Notes: generated by a model not told the origin, from the sequence alone. Positions 7,635 to 17,088 are shown, counted from the first letter of the stretch. The stretch: 64,000 nt of DNA from Hydrogenophaga sp. (GCA_016790705.1 JAEUOT010000032.1:1-64000); one strand, 5' to 3'. Numbers and translations are program-made.

Positions 7635-8215
7635 ACGCGCTGCGCAAATGTGCCACCCGCCTGTGCCTGATCGGCGCGGTTCTACCCTTGTTGGCGCTGT
7701 CGCAACCGGTGGTGATCCACGCCGGTCCCGGGTCCGTGCCCATGGGCACCTACCTGGGTCACCTGGTGGCCGGTGTGGACCAGGCCGGCGTGCTCGAAGG
7801 CGTGCAATTCCCGATCCGGTCGAGCATGGTGCCGGGCGTGCTCTCCGAAGCACAGGCACAGGCCGCGCGCGCGCTGTTCCGGCCCGAGTGGCTGGCTCAT
7901 CCGGTGTTCCTGGTGGGCACCGATCCGCTCAGCCGCCAATGGCTGTCGCAGCACCGCCAGGCCCTGATTACCCTGGGAGCGTCCGGTCTGGTGGTGCAGG
8001 CCGAATCCGAACGCGCTTTCAAACAGGTCCAGCAGCTCGCCGGTGGCGCATCGCTGGCCCCCATGGTGGGCGACTGGCTCACCACCACGCTGCGACGGGC
8101 GGGCGTGCAGACCTATCCGCTGCTGGTGCTCGCCGATGGACGCCTGACCAGCTCGCCCCCTCGCACGGCGGGCGCCTTGTCCACTCCAGTGCCGATGCAG
8201 GAGGCCAGGCCGTGA
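7631..8215 (+). CDS. ICE protein, PFL_4695 family (TIGR03765-like)
   Basis: The protein has 194 residues with a signal peptide. Recognisable segments are VIHAGPGSVPMGTYLG, FPIRSSMVPGVL, HPVFLVGTDPLSRQWLSQHR and YPLLVLADGRL, as in the PFL_4695 family found beside traD in these ICEs. It is probably periplasmic, with a thioredoxin-like layout by appearance but no CxxC pair. It is translationally coupled on both sides, by 4-base overlaps with the transglycosylase and traD. Confidence 0.85.
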   Translation: MNALRKCATRLCLIGAVLPLLALSQPVVIHAGPGSVPMGTYLGHLVAGVDQAGVLEGVQFPIRSSMVPGVLSEAQAQAARALFRPEWLAHPVFLVGTDPLSRQWLSQHRQALITLGASGLVVQAESERAFKQVQQLAGGASLAPMVGDWLTTTLRRAGVQTYPLLVLADGRLTSSPPRTAGALSTPVPMQEARP

Positions 8216-10536
8216 AGCCCGATGACGCCCTCGAAGCCCTGCTGCGGCCTCCGGTGGAGCTGTGGAGCACGATGACCGTCTGGGGCGTGGCCCTGGTGGC
8301 CATCGTGGCGCCGTGGGCGCTGATGATGCCGCCCTGGATGGGCTGGGTGCTCGCAGCCATCGCGGGCTACTTCGGATGGGTGCGCTGCAAGCAGGCGCTG
8401 CACATCCTGAAGTACCAGCACGGGATGAAGTATTACCCGGTGACGCGCATGGCGCCTCACGAAATCCCCGTCGAGCCTGGGCAGTTCTACCTTGGGCACG
8501 GGTTCGAGTGGTCCCAGCAGCACACCCAGCGCAAGCACGAGGCCAGCCGGCCGGACGCCGAGCGCTTCGTCAAGCCGCAAGCGAGAGAAAAAGCCTTGCG
8601 TCAGCTGGGCACACGCCTGTCCGCCTGGAGCCAGGAGGCCGCAGCGGCGGTCGCCGCCGATCAGGCCCCGCCCTCGAAGTTCACCGGTATCCGCATGGGT
8701 GTGGCGGGCCTGACCGCCCAGATGGTTCAGTGGGACCACTGGCTCAACCCGCTCAAGGCCTATGACGACCTGGGCGGCTCCCCGGTGCTCCATGGCGTGG
8801 GCGCCATGGAAGAACGTCCCATCACCATGCGCCAAGCCTCGCGCACGGGCCACATGATCGTGCTGGGCACCACGCGCGTGGGCAAGTCGCGGCTGCTCGA
8901 AGTGCTGGCCACGCAGGACATTCATGCGGGTCATGTGGTGATCGTGATCGACCCCAAGGGGGACGCCGATCTGATGATGCGGCTGTACGCCGAAGCGCAC
9001 CGTGCGGGGCGTGGCAACCAGTTCTACCTGTTCCACCTGGGCTATCCCGACATCTCTGCCCGGTACAACGGCATCGGCAACTTCTCCCGCATCACCGAGG
9101 TGGCCGCACGCGCCACCAACGCCCTGCCCTCCTCGGGCAACTCGGCCGCGTTCAAGGAGTTCTCCTGGCGCTTCACCAACCTGGTGGCGCAAGCCCAGGT
9201 CGCACTCGGCCGCGTGCCGACCTACGAAAGCCTGCTGGCCGACGTCACGGGGATCGACCCGCTGTTCATGGACTACGCCCACATGGTGTTCCGCCAGAAG
9301 GCGGCAGAGGGCCAGTACACCGACTACCAGGACCGGCTGGGCCACCTGGAGGGCCTGATCGAGAAGAAGAAGTACCCGGTCTCGCGGGCGCTGTCCGACC
9401 GCGATCCGCCGCTGGTGGCCATGATCTCTCTGATCAAGGAGCTGCGGGTGCCGGACAAGGTGCTCACGGGCCTGGCGGCGGCGGTGTCCTACGAGCGGTC
9501 CTTCTACGAGAAGATCATTGCCAGTCTCGGCCCGTTCCTGGAGAAGTTGACCTCCGGCGCCGTGGGCAAGCTCATCAGCCCGGACTACTTCGACCCCCAC
9601 GACAAACGCCCGATCTTCGACTGGATGAGCGTCATCCGCCAGGGCGGAATCGTCTACTGCGGGCTGGACGCGCTGACCGACTCGGTCGTGTCCTCGGCCG
9701 TGGGCAACAGCATGCTGGCCGATCTGGTCAGCGTGGGCGGCAAGCTCTACAAGACCGGTCTGGACCCGCACCACCCCACGGGCAAGATCGTGCTGCCCAC
9801 GATCTGCTGCCACTTCGACGAGGTCAACGAGATCGCCGGCCCCGAGTTCGTGCCCATGGTCAACAAGCTCGGTGGCTCGGGCTTTCGGATCACGGCCTAC
9901 ACCCAGTCGATGTTCGACATCGAGGCCAAGGTGGGCGACAAGGCCAAGGCCGGCCAGATCCTGGACAACTTCAACCACCTGGTGATGCTGCGGGTGCGCT
10001 CGGTGAACACGGCCAACCTGCTGGCCGAGCAGGTGCCGCAGGTGGACGTGGTGCACATCACGCCCAGTACCGGCGTGAGCGACAGCGCGGCCGACGGCAG
10101 TGGCGTGGACTTCACCTCGCGCAACGTGGACATCGTCACCAGCACCAAAGTGCCGATGATCCAGCCGGCCGACATCCTGAGTCTGCCCCAGGGTCAGGCC
10201 TTCGCACTGCTCGAAGGCAACCGGCGTTTCAAGCTGCGCATCCCGCTGCCCAGGAAGGATGCCGACCCGTTCGTGCCCGAGTCCATCCGCCAGGTGGCGC
10301 TGGATATGAAGGCGCGCTACCGGACCTCCGAGCAGTGGGCGCGCGAGACCGACTGGCTGGGCAACCAACCCATCGGCCTGGCCGGCGCCGGGGTGATCGA
10401 CACGGCACTGGCGCTGCGCGACCAGGTCCAGGACGACCAGGAAGACTCGGCCGGCGATGACAGCTTGGCCACGCGAACCGAGCCGCGCGAGATGGACTTC
10501 AACAGCTCGGCCAACGCCACGGGGGTGCTGGAATGA
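8212..10536 (+). CDS. traD: Type IV coupling ATPase TraD (SXT/TOL subfamily)
   Basis: The protein has 774 residues. Two N-terminal membrane helices (VALVAIVAPWALMMPPW and GWVLAAIAGYFGW) anchor it in the inner membrane. Walker A is GTTRVGKS near residue 219 and Walker B is VVIVIDPKGDAD near 245, with a VirD4/TraG-type ATPase core continuing to about residue 690. It links the relaxosome to the secretion channel and pumps DNA. I set the start at a GTG at 8212, inside a GTGA overlap with the preceding stop and behind GGAGG at 8200-8204. The longer open frame upstream (from 7462) is a shadow of two other genes. Confidence 0.95.
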   Translation: MKPDDALEALLRPPVELWSTMTVWGVALVAIVAPWALMMPPWMGWVLAAIAGYFGWVRCKQALHILKYQHGMKYYPVTRMAPHEIPVEPGQFYLGHGFEWSQQHTQRKHEASRPDAERFVKPQAREKALRQLGTRLSAWSQEAAAAVAADQAPPSKFTGIRMGVAGLTAQMVQWDHWLNPLKAYDDLGGSPVLHGVGAMEERPITMRQASRTGHMIVLGTTRVGKSRLLEVLATQDIHAGHVVIVIDPKGDADLMMRLYAEAHRAGRGNQFYLFHLGYPDISARYNGIGNFSRITEVAARATNALPSSGNSAAFKEFSWRFTNLVAQAQVALGRVPTYESLLADVTGIDPLFMDYAHMVFRQKAAEGQYTDYQDRLGHLEGLIEKKKYPVSRALSDRDPPLVAMISLIKELRVPDKVLTGLAAAVSYERSFYEKIIASLGPFLEKLTSGAVGKLISPDYFDPHDKRPIFDWMSVIRQGGIVYCGLDALTDSVVSSAVGNSMLADLVSVGGKLYKTGLDPHHPTGKIVLPTICCHFDEVNEIAGPEFVPMVNKLGGSGFRITAYTQSMFDIEAKVGDKAKAGQILDNFNHLVMLRVRSVNTANLLAEQVPQVDVVHITPSTGVSDSAADGSGVDFTSRNVDIVTSTKVPMIQPADILSLPQGQAFALLEGNRRFKLRIPLPRKDADPFVPESIRQVALDMKARYRTSEQWARETDWLGNQPIGLAGAGVIDTALALRDQVQDDQEDSAGDDSLATRTEPREMDFNSSANATGVLE

Positions 10537-11288
10537 GTGCCATGGTGGCCAAGACCCCGGGCCGGCCGCGCGCACGTGGTCCGGTTGAGCTGGGCCTGGA
10601 GATGGGCTTTGGTCTGTTGTTCATCACCCTCTTTGCCTGGTTCATCGGAATGATGATCGAGATCGTGGGCTCGTTCACGCTCTGGCGCGATCTGCAGGAG
10701 AACCACGCACAGCAGATCGTAGAGCAGGACCTGGAATACATCGCCCAGGCGCCGCGCAGCCTGCTGGTGCGCGACACCGTGGCCTGGTCCGAGCTGCTGG
10801 TGCGCAATGTGCGCCTGCCCTACGAGCGTCTGGGGGTGATTGCCTGGTACGAGCGCCAGCAGGCGATCTTCCAGGCCGCGCAGGATGCGCCCTCGGGCGA
10901 TCTGCGCCACAACGCCGCCCGCGCCAACCGCTCCATGCAGATTCTGCTCAGCCGCTGGGCGGTGACCTCCATGTATGTGCTGCAGGATGTGCTGCTGCGC
11001 CTGTCGGTGGCGGCATTTGCCGCGCCTGCCTTCATCCTGGCCTGCCTGGTGGGCGTGGTCGACGGCCTGGTGCGCCGCGACCTGCGCCGCTGGGGGGGCG
11101 GGCGCGAAAGCTCCTTCGTTTACCACCACGCCAAGCGCTACACGGCCTGGGCTCTGACCGGCGGTTTCGGTCTGTACCTGGCCTGGCCGTTCGGCAACTT
11201 CAACCCGTCTCACATGGTGATCGTCTTCACCGTCCTGGTCGCGTTCGCCATGTCCACCACGGTGGCCACCTTCAAGAAGTACGTCTGA
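10533..11288 (+). CDS. ICE membrane protein, TIGR03747 (PFL_4697) family
   Basis: The protein has 251 residues and is an integral membrane protein with helices near the N-terminus (GFGLLFITLFAWFIGMMIEIVGS), around residue 155 (FAAPAFILACLVGVVDGLVRRDLRRWGGGRE) and twice near the C-terminus. The motif VDGLVRRDLRRWGGGRESSFVYHHAKR is characteristic of the family that always follows traD in SXT/PFGI-type elements. Its function in transfer is unknown. It overlaps traD by ATGA. Confidence 0.9.
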   Translation: MSAMVAKTPGRPRARGPVELGLEMGFGLLFITLFAWFIGMMIEIVGSFTLWRDLQENHAQQIVEQDLEYIAQAPRSLLVRDTVAWSELLVRNVRLPYERLGVIAWYERQQAIFQAAQDAPSGDLRHNAARANRSMQILLSRWAVTSMYVLQDVLLRLSVAAFAAPAFILACLVGVVDGLVRRDLRRWGGGRESSFVYHHAKRYTAWALTGGFGLYLAWPFGNFNPSHMVIVFTVLVAFAMSTTVATFKKYV

Positions 11289-11392
11289 TGCAGCCCAGCT
11301 ACCCAGCCCACCGAATCACGTCGCACCGCATCCCGTCGCTCTTCGAGCCCGGCGCAGCGCAGACCACCCCTGTTTCACCCCAAGGAGTCCCG

Positions 11393-11752
11393 ATGAACAC
11401 CTCTGTTTCCATGCTCCCGTCCCAAGCGCCCCAGCAGGCCACCCCAGGCTCGCGCGTGCGCCGCAGCTGGGTGCTCGCCGTGCTCTATGTGGCGCTGAGC
11501 GCCACCAACGCCCAGGCGGGCGACGCCGACGCCGAGCGCGAGAACCTGGCGCGCATCGCCTCGGAGATCGAGCGCGTGCAGGTCATGGTCTCCGAAGCCG
11601 CACAGACCGCGCCCACGGGCGAGCGGGTGAAGTTCCGCTACGACTGGCTGCTGCGCGACCTGGGCCAGTTGCGCGAGGGCATCACCTCGCACGTGGATGC
11701 GCCGCGCCAGCCGCGTCCGGTGCCGCCGCTGCGTGGCGACTACCGCCAGTGA
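11393..11752 (+). CDS. RAQPRD-family small ICE protein
   Basis: The protein has 119 residues: a signal peptide (VLAVLYVALSATNAQA) and a mature part rich in helix, with ERENLARIASEIERVQVMVSEA and RFRYDWL-like sequence ending in a Pro/Arg tail. This matches the small RAQPRD proteins encoded after the TIGR03747 membrane protein. It is probably periplasmic and of unknown function. I used the ATG at 11393, which follows AAGGAG with normal spacing; an ATG at 11288 in the same frame lacks a ribosome site and a signal peptide. Confidence 0.82.
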   Translation: MNTSVSMLPSQAPQQATPGSRVRRSWVLAVLYVALSATNAQAGDADAERENLARIASEIERVQVMVSEAAQTAPTGERVKFRYDWLLRDLGQLREGITSHVDAPRQPRPVPPLRGDYRQ

Positions 11753-11786
11753 GCCCACCCACTCCACTTTTCACAGGAGCTGCTGC

Positions 11787-12020
11787 ATGGACCCCACGAT
11801 GAGTCTGGCATTCGAGGCGGGATCGGGTGTCTCGCCCACCGCCCTGCGGACCACGGTCCAGCTCATTGCCAGCGGCGTGATCCTGCTGGTCTTTGCCTGG
11901 GCCATGTTGGCCATCTTCAACGCCTACAAGGAAGAGCGCGCCTCGCTGATGTCGGCCACCTGGTCGGCGCTGAAGGTGATGGTGATCCTGGCGGTTCTGT
12001 TCTTCGCGGTGTTCCGGTGA
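11787..12020 (+). CDS. ICE membrane protein, PFL_4701 family (TIGR03758/DUF3262)
   Basis: The protein has 77 residues and two membrane helices (VQLIASGVILLVFAWAMLAI and LKVMVILAVLFFAVF) separated by a short charged loop. It matches the small DUF3262 proteins of MPF-G systems, which are pilin-like in size and topology. AGGAG lies 7 bases before the chosen ATG. Related helices appear as the tail of the 58 kb lysozyme-like protein. Confidence 0.85.
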   Translation: MDPTMSLAFEAGSGVSPTALRTTVQLIASGVILLVFAWAMLAIFNAYKEERASLMSATWSALKVMVILAVLFFAVFR

Positions 12021-12092
12021 CGCGAGTGATGTCCTGACCCATCCACCGGTTTTCCTTTCTTCATCTCCATCACTTCTTCAAGGAGCACACCC

Positions 12093-12515
12093 ATGACCCA
12101 GCGTCAACACCCACCCGCCCGGCAGGCCGCTGCCGCAGGGTTCAAACACTTGGGCGACCGCCTGCAGCGCTGGGCGCTGGCACCGGTCGTGGCCGTGATG
12201 TGCAGCCCGGCCCTGGCCGCGCTGCCCACCATGCCCACGCCGGGCACGGACATGAACGGCGCCACCTGCGCCGCTGGCGACTGGATGTGCGCCATGAGCG
12301 CCTACTTCAAGGCGGGCATGGCCATCCTGGGCCTGGTGCTGGTCGCCCTGGGCTTTCTCTACGTGGTTGGCGGTGCGCTGTCCAAGTGGCGCGAGTACAC
12401 GGCCGGCCGCGCGCAGATCGCCGACCTCAAGGAGTATTTCATCATGGGGATGATCCTCACGGTGTTCCTCGTGATCCTGGTGACCTACGCCTTCCAGGTG
12501 ATCGGTCAGACCTGA
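12093..12515 (+). CDS. ICE membrane protein, PFL_4702 family (TIGR03745)
   Basis: The protein has 140 residues with a cleavable signal (VVAVMCSPALAALP) and two helices (MAILGLVLVALGFLYVVGGAL and FIMGMILTVFLVILVTYAF). The family signature around KWREYTAGRAQIADLKEYFIMG is clear. Its size, signal and helices fit a VirB2-like pilin or a pilin partner, but this is inference. AAGGAG precedes the start. Confidence 0.87.
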   Translation: MTQRQHPPARQAAAAGFKHLGDRLQRWALAPVVAVMCSPALAALPTMPTPGTDMNGATCAAGDWMCAMSAYFKAGMAILGLVLVALGFLYVVGGALSKWREYTAGRAQIADLKEYFIMGMILTVFLVILVTYAFQVIGQT

Positions 12516-12563
12516 CCATCCCGCGCAGCAAATCACATCCAGGTTCAAGCAAGGGAACAGGTC

Positions 12564-13061
12564 ATGAGCGGCACAACGACGGCGTCCGACGACACCCAGC
12601 GCAGCGCCGAGCGCAGCCAGGCGCCCGAGCGGGTGCCACTGACCCACCGCGTCAACGTCGAACCGTCCGTGCTTCGCGGCATGACGGTGACCGAGGCCAA
12701 GGTGATGGCGGCGATCTCCATCCCCGTCTGCTTGCTCCTGGGTGTGGTGTTGCTGCTGTTCACGGGCCTGTGGCAGTTGATGCTGTTGCCGGCCATCTTC
12801 GGGCCGATTGCCGCCCTGTGGTTCGGATCGGCCAAGCTGCAGGACCTCAAGCGCGGTCGTCCCGACGGCTACTACACCCAGGCGCTGCACCTGTGGTTTG
12901 CGCGCAGAGGCCTGAGCAAGAGCCGGTTTCTCACCCATCACGGGCAGTGGTCCCTGGGCCGCACTCTGCCGTTCTCGCTGAGCCACCCCCTGGCCCCACA
13001 GACCGGCCGTTCCCTCTGGCGCCGACTGGCGCGGCCGCGCCGCACGCCCCATGAATCCTGA
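12564..13061 (+). CDS. Conjugative transfer region protein, TIGR03750 family (VirB3-like)
   Basis: The protein has 165 residues. After a polar N-terminus comes RVNVEPSVLRGMTVTEAK and a helical hairpin in the membrane, then KLQDLKRGRPDGYYTQALHLWFARRGL, which is the family signature. Position and topology fit a VirB3/TraL-like inner-membrane protein that works with the VirB4-type ATPase. Confidence 0.87.
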   Translation: MSGTTTASDDTQRSAERSQAPERVPLTHRVNVEPSVLRGMTVTEAKVMAAISIPVCLLLGVVLLLFTGLWQLMLLPAIFGPIAALWFGSAKLQDLKRGRPDGYYTQALHLWFARRGLSKSRFLTHHGQWSLGRTLPFSLSHPLAPQTGRSLWRRLARPRRTPHES

Positions 13062-13084
13062 GTTTTCACAACGAGCCGATCACC

Positions 13085-13888
13085 ATGTCCAGATACCTTG
13101 ATGCCCTTGCCGCCGAACGCGCCCACAACGCCCGCCTGTTCCGGGCCCTGGTGGTGATCGGCCTGGTGGCCGTCGTCGGGATGGCCCTGCTGTGGGCCAG
13201 GCCGCGCCAGATCGACCTGCACATCAACCCGGATCTGCGCGCCGGGGAGCGCGTGTCGGTCACCGGTGGCGTGGCGCCCGTGCCCAACCCCAACGTCTAC
13301 AGCTTCGCCTACTACGTCTGGCAGCAGGTCAACCGCTGGCAGAGTGATGGCGGCAAGGACTACGGCAAGCAGATCTACGACTTCCAGTCCTACCTGACCC
13401 CGCGCTGCCAGGCGCAGTTGCAGGGCGACATCGACAACCGCAACCGGGCTGGCGAGCTGCACCAGCGCACGCGCCAGATCAGCGAGATTCCCGGCCTGGG
13501 TTTCCAGGACAACCGGGTGATCGGCGAAGGTCCCTCGGCCTGGACCGTGCTGCTGGACATGCAGGTGACCGAGACTTTCCGGGGCCAGGCGGTCAAGGAC
13601 GCCTTCATCCGCTATCCCGTTCGCGTGGTGCGCTACGACGTGGACCGCGAGCGCAATCCGTTCAGGCTGGCCGTGGACTGTTTCGGCTCTGCCGCACCCG
13701 CCCGGCTGGACATCAAGGACAGCGCGATCGGCGCCGCTCAAGGGCTCACCCCCGCTGCACTGCCGGCGATCAGCGCCCAGGCACCGATTGCTGTGACGCC
13801 ATCGCCGACCACGACACCTCCCGCTGCCGACAGCGCAACCACCGCGACCGGCGCACCCACCCCCTCCGCAGCGCCAGCGAGCCGATGA
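13085..13888 (+). CDS. VirB8/TraE-like protein, PFL_4703 family (TIGR03746)
   Basis: The protein has 267 residues: a cytoplasmic N-terminus, one membrane helix (ALVVIGLVAVVGMALLWA) and a periplasmic domain containing VYSFAYYVWQQVNRWQSDGGKDY and YPVRVVRYDVDRERNPF. This is the assembly-scaffold role of VirB8 in type IV secretion. A Thr/Pro/Ala tail of about 50 residues ends the protein. It sits directly before the VirB9- and VirB10-like genes, as in other MPF-G operons. Confidence 0.88.
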   Translation: MSRYLDALAAERAHNARLFRALVVIGLVAVVGMALLWARPRQIDLHINPDLRAGERVSVTGGVAPVPNPNVYSFAYYVWQQVNRWQSDGGKDYGKQIYDFQSYLTPRCQAQLQGDIDNRNRAGELHQRTRQISEIPGLGFQDNRVIGEGPSAWTVLLDMQVTETFRGQAVKDAFIRYPVRVVRYDVDRERNPFRLAVDCFGSAAPARLDIKDSAIGAAQGLTPAALPAISAQAPIAVTPSPTTTPPAADSATTATGAPTPSAAPASR

Positions 13889-13941
13889 AACGCCATCCCC
13901 CCGCTGCGCTGCAGCCGGCCATTCCACCCAAAGGACGACCC

Positions 13942-15087
13942 ATGTCTGATCACACCCCTTATCTTGCGGGCCATCTTGCGGGCCATGCCCTGCGCGCCAG
14001 CCTGGCAGCGCTGGCCGTGTTCGCAGCCGTGCCGGCGCTGGCGCAGCAGGTGCAGGACATCGCGCCTGCTGCGACCCAGCCACCGCTGATCGCCCTGCCT
14101 GTTGCAGGCCAGAAGCCGGTACCGGCATCGAGCACCGCCTCCCCTCCCGTGGTCGCCGAGGTGGATCTGGGACAGGCCGGCACGGTCGCTGCTGGCGCCT
14201 CACCCGCTCCCGTGCCCCAGGGCGTGGCCGCGCGCGCGGCCGCTGCGGCCCGCGACTCGGGAACGTCGGCGTCTTCAGGCCAGGCCGCGCCCATCCCCAG
14301 GGCCAAGCCAGCCGCCAAGAACACCAACCGTGCGGCAGCATCGTCCGGCACTGCTGCGCCGTCGGATCGCCCCGGTGTGGAGCGGGCGGTCTTCAACCGG
14401 CAGCCGGTGCGGGTCGGCCTGCCGGTCCAGCGCGAGCGTCTGATCACGCTGCCCGGCCCAGCCGCCCTGCATGTGCCCGCCGACATCGAGTCGGTGGCCC
14501 GTGTCGAGGCCATCGACCGCACCATCTACGTCACCGCGCTGGTGCCCTTCGCGCCGATCCGCATCGTGGCCGAGCTGATCGACGGTGGACGGCAGATCCC
14601 GCTGGACCTGGTGGCCAACGCCCAGACTTCGGGCGCCAGCGCCGAGCTGGAGGTGTTCCTGGACCGGGCCGGGAGCCGCGAGGCCTCTGCTGGCGCAGCA
14701 GCGGCCACCGAGGCCGGCCCACCGGCTGCGGACATGGTCGAACTCACGCGCTTTGCCTCGCGCATGCTGTATGCGCCCCGTCGCCTGGCCACCACGCGGC
14801 CCGGCATCTCGCAAGTCCAGGTCAGCACCAAGCCCGTGCCTGGTCTGGTGCGCGGTGGCCTGGTCGAGACGGTGCCGCTGGGACAGTGGCGCTCGGCCGG
14901 CCTGTACGTCACGGCGGTGCGCGTGACCAACAAGTCGGCTCAGCCCTTCGAGCTGCCGCTGGAGCACCTGCGTGGGCGCTGGCTGGCGGTGACGGCGCAG
15001 CACGGGCGCATTGGTCCTGCTGGCAGCGAGACGGACACCACGGCGCTGTACCTGATCTGCGACCGTGCCTTTGACGCCTGTCTCTGA
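13942..15087 (+). CDS. VirB9/TraK-like protein, PFL_4704 family (TIGR03749)
   Basis: The protein has 381 residues. A signal peptide ends near ALAQQ, followed by a long Ala/Pro-rich linker of about 120 residues. A conserved C-terminal domain then starts near RVGLPVQRERLITLPGPAALHVP and ends at the extreme C-terminus (GSETDTTALYLICDRAF). It is a secreted component of the outer-membrane core of the transfer channel. I prefer the ATG at 13942, preceded by AAAGGACG; an in-frame ATG at 13885 overlapping the previous gene would add 19 residues before the signal peptide. Confidence 0.86.
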   Translation: MSDHTPYLAGHLAGHALRASLAALAVFAAVPALAQQVQDIAPAATQPPLIALPVAGQKPVPASSTASPPVVAEVDLGQAGTVAAGASPAPVPQGVAARAAAAARDSGTSASSGQAAPIPRAKPAAKNTNRAAASSGTAAPSDRPGVERAVFNRQPVRVGLPVQRERLITLPGPAALHVPADIESVARVEAIDRTIYVTALVPFAPIRIVAELIDGGRQIPLDLVANAQTSGASAELEVFLDRAGSREASAGAAAATEAGPPAADMVELTRFASRMLYAPRRLATTRPGISQVQVSTKPVPGLVRGGLVETVPLGQWRSAGLYVTAVRVTNKSAQPFELPLEHLRGRWLAVTAQHGRIGPAGSETDTTALYLICDRAFDACL

Positions 15088-15102
15088 CCCGAGGAACTGT
15101 CC

Positions 15103-16545
15103 ATGGCCATCAAACAGAACACCTTGCTGCCTGTCCTGGGCGTGCTCTCCCTGCTGATCGTAGGGGTCATCCTCTACCAGCAGTTCAGCGGCTCGCAAGG
15201 CAGCGCGCCCGCTGCACCCATGAAGGCGGTGCCCCAGCCCAGCGAGCTGCCACCCACCAAAGGGGCTGACAACGACAACGCGGGCGAGACCCTGGCCACG
15301 GTGGTGGCCAGCAACGCCGAGTTGCGCAAGCAAGTGGCCGAGATCGTCGAGCGCAACAAGAAGCTCGAAGAGGAAGCGGCCCGGCGCGGCGCAGCGCGTC
15401 CCAGCACGGCGTCTGGCCAGAAAGACGGGGAGTTCGGGGCGACTGTGGACGCCGCTGGCCAGGCCGCTGAATCGCTGCTGGGCGCTTTGCCCACCTTGCC
15501 CACTTCGCGGCCTGCGCCGGGTTCGCAGGTCGGTCGCACGGTCAATGGTGGTGCCGCAGCGCCCATCACGGCGGACCTGAACCTGGGCGAGCAGGAGGCG
15601 GCGCCGGGCGCCGTGGCCTACAAGACCGTGGCGCCCATGGGCTACGCGGCCTTCGAGGACACCCGCAACCGCAATCAGGGACCACCCTCGACACGCTATG
15701 TGCGCACCAACGCCAGTGCCCGCGCCAGCGCCGAACCGGCAGGTGCAGGCGGCGCAACCACAGGGGGCGCGGCAGGTGCCGTCGAGGCGGAACAGGACGA
15801 GGCCTACTTCACGCTGCCCGAGAACTCCACGCTGGTGGGTGCCAAGGCCATGACCGCCATCATCGGTCGTGTGCCCATCGACGGCCGGGTGACCGATCCG
15901 ATGCAGTTCAAGCTGATCGTCGGACGCGAGAATCTCGCGGCCAACGGCTGGGAGCTGCCCGAGGACATCGCCGGCATGATCCTCACGGGTGTGGCCATCG
16001 GCGACATGGCGCTGTCCTGCTCCGAGGGCAAGATCCGCTCGGCCACCTTCGTGTTCAACGACGGCACGATCCGCACCGTCTCCTCGCGCGGCCGAGGAAC
16101 AGCGGCCGGATCGAGCGGCGACCTGGGCTTCATCAGCGACCCGCGCGGCAACCCCTGCATCGTTGGCAAGTTCGTCACCAACGCGCCGGCCTACCTGACC
16201 GACATCATCGGCGCCAAGACCCTGGGCGTGGCGGGCCAGGCCTACGCCGACGCCGCCAAGCTGGTCACCCAGAACGCCCTGGGATCGACCACCACCCAGA
16301 TCACCGACACCAGCCGCTACGTCATGGGCCAGGCCGTCAGCGGCGCCACCGACGAGTTCACGGCCTGGCTGCTTTCGCGCCTGAAGAACTCCTTCGACGC
16401 GGTGGTCACCCCCTCGGGCCACGAGGTGGTGATCCACCTGGATCAGGAGCTGCGCCTGGACAAGGCCGTCGCCGCCCGAAAGATCGCGCACCGCGCCCAG
16501 AACACCAGCAACGCCCAACGCGGAGGAAACCATGGCCTCGAATGA
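15103..16545 (+). CDS. VirB10/TraB-like protein, PFL_4705 family (TIGR03752)
   Basis: The protein has 480 residues. An N-terminal membrane helix (TLLPVLGVLSLLIVGVILYQQF) is followed by a Pro-rich stretch and a coiled coil (AELRKQVAEIVERNKKLEEEAARR). A periplasmic C-terminal domain follows, with VGAKAMTAIIGRVPIDGRVTDPMQFKLIVG and NGWELPEDIAGMILTG. It bridges inner and outer membranes in the secretion channel. The last 14 bases overlap the lipoprotein gene. Confidence 0.9.
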   Translation: MAIKQNTLLPVLGVLSLLIVGVILYQQFSGSQGSAPAAPMKAVPQPSELPPTKGADNDNAGETLATVVASNAELRKQVAEIVERNKKLEEEAARRGAARPSTASGQKDGEFGATVDAAGQAAESLLGALPTLPTSRPAPGSQVGRTVNGGAAAPITADLNLGEQEAAPGAVAYKTVAPMGYAAFEDTRNRNQGPPSTRYVRTNASARASAEPAGAGGATTGGAAGAVEAEQDEAYFTLPENSTLVGAKAMTAIIGRVPIDGRVTDPMQFKLIVGRENLAANGWELPEDIAGMILTGVAIGDMALSCSEGKIRSATFVFNDGTIRTVSSRGRGTAAGSSGDLGFISDPRGNPCIVGKFVTNAPAYLTDIIGAKTLGVAGQAYADAAKLVTQNALGSTTTQITDTSRYVMGQAVSGATDEFTAWLLSRLKNSFDAVVTPSGHEVVIHLDQELRLDKAVAARKIAHRAQNTSNAQRGGNHGLE

Positions 16546-17032
16546 CACCCCACGCCACCCCCACCACCGCTGGCATCGCCCGGCGTTGCTCACCCTCTCG
16601 GTGCTGGTGCCGCTGGTCCTGGCCGCATGTTCGGCCGCTGGCCCGCGCGAGTCGCCTCTGATCGGCGCCACCGAGGGCAGTCCCACGGTCACCGAGGTCT
16701 ACCGCGACCAGCAGTCGGATCAGGGCACACAGGGTCGGAACCTGCAGGCCCGCGACAACCTGCACCTGGCCAGCCGCGCCCGCACGGTGGACGGGCGTGA
16801 TGCGCGTCAGAGCAAGTACTGGGACCCGCTCAATCCGACGCAGCAGCGCTTTGCCCGCGTGCCCAACCCCGACCTGGTGATGGTGGTCTACCCCCACCTG
16901 GCCAAGGGCAAGTACCCCGTGCCCGGCTATGTGACGGTGTTTCCCATGTACGAGACGGTCGAGTACGCCCTGCCCGGCGAGATCGAGCAGGAAGACAGCC
17001 AGGCCCGCGACCGCTTCATTCCGGCCCGCTGA
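16532..17032 (+). CDS. Conjugative transfer lipoprotein, TIGR03751 family (VirB7-like)
   Basis: The protein has 166 residues with a lipobox LAAC after a hydrophobic signal (LLTLSVLVPLVLAAC). The family signature SPLIGATEGSPTVTEVYRDQQSD is followed by NPDLVMVVYPHLAKGKYPVPGYVTVFPMYE. It should be lipid-anchored in the outer membrane, beside the VirB9/VirB10-like proteins. GGAGGAAACC precedes the ATG, which lies within the end of the VirB10-like gene. Confidence 0.9.
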   Translation: MASNDTPRHPHHRWHRPALLTLSVLVPLVLAACSAAGPRESPLIGATEGSPTVTEVYRDQQSDQGTQGRNLQARDNLHLASRARTVDGRDARQSKYWDPLNPTQQRFARVPNPDLVMVVYPHLAKGKYPVPGYVTVFPMYETVEYALPGEIEQEDSQARDRFIPAR

Positions 17033-17088
17033 GCCACAGAACGGCCTCACCGAATCCACCCACCCGCCCATCAAGAGGGATGCCGCCC

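Noticed and set aside
7462-8211. Long N-terminal extension of traD in an uninterrupted frame
   Set aside because: It overlaps the transglycosylase and PFL_4695 genes, its amino-acid content is Arg/Pro/Gly-rich as expected of an off-frame read, and a GTG with a ribosome site lies at 8212.
8113-10575. 820-codon open frame on the minus strand
   Set aside because: It is antisense to traD, His/Gln/Val-rich without any domain, a normal by-product of GC-rich codons.
14275-16692. 805-codon open frame on the minus strand
   Set aside because: It is antisense to the VirB9/VirB10-like genes, low-complexity and without motifs.
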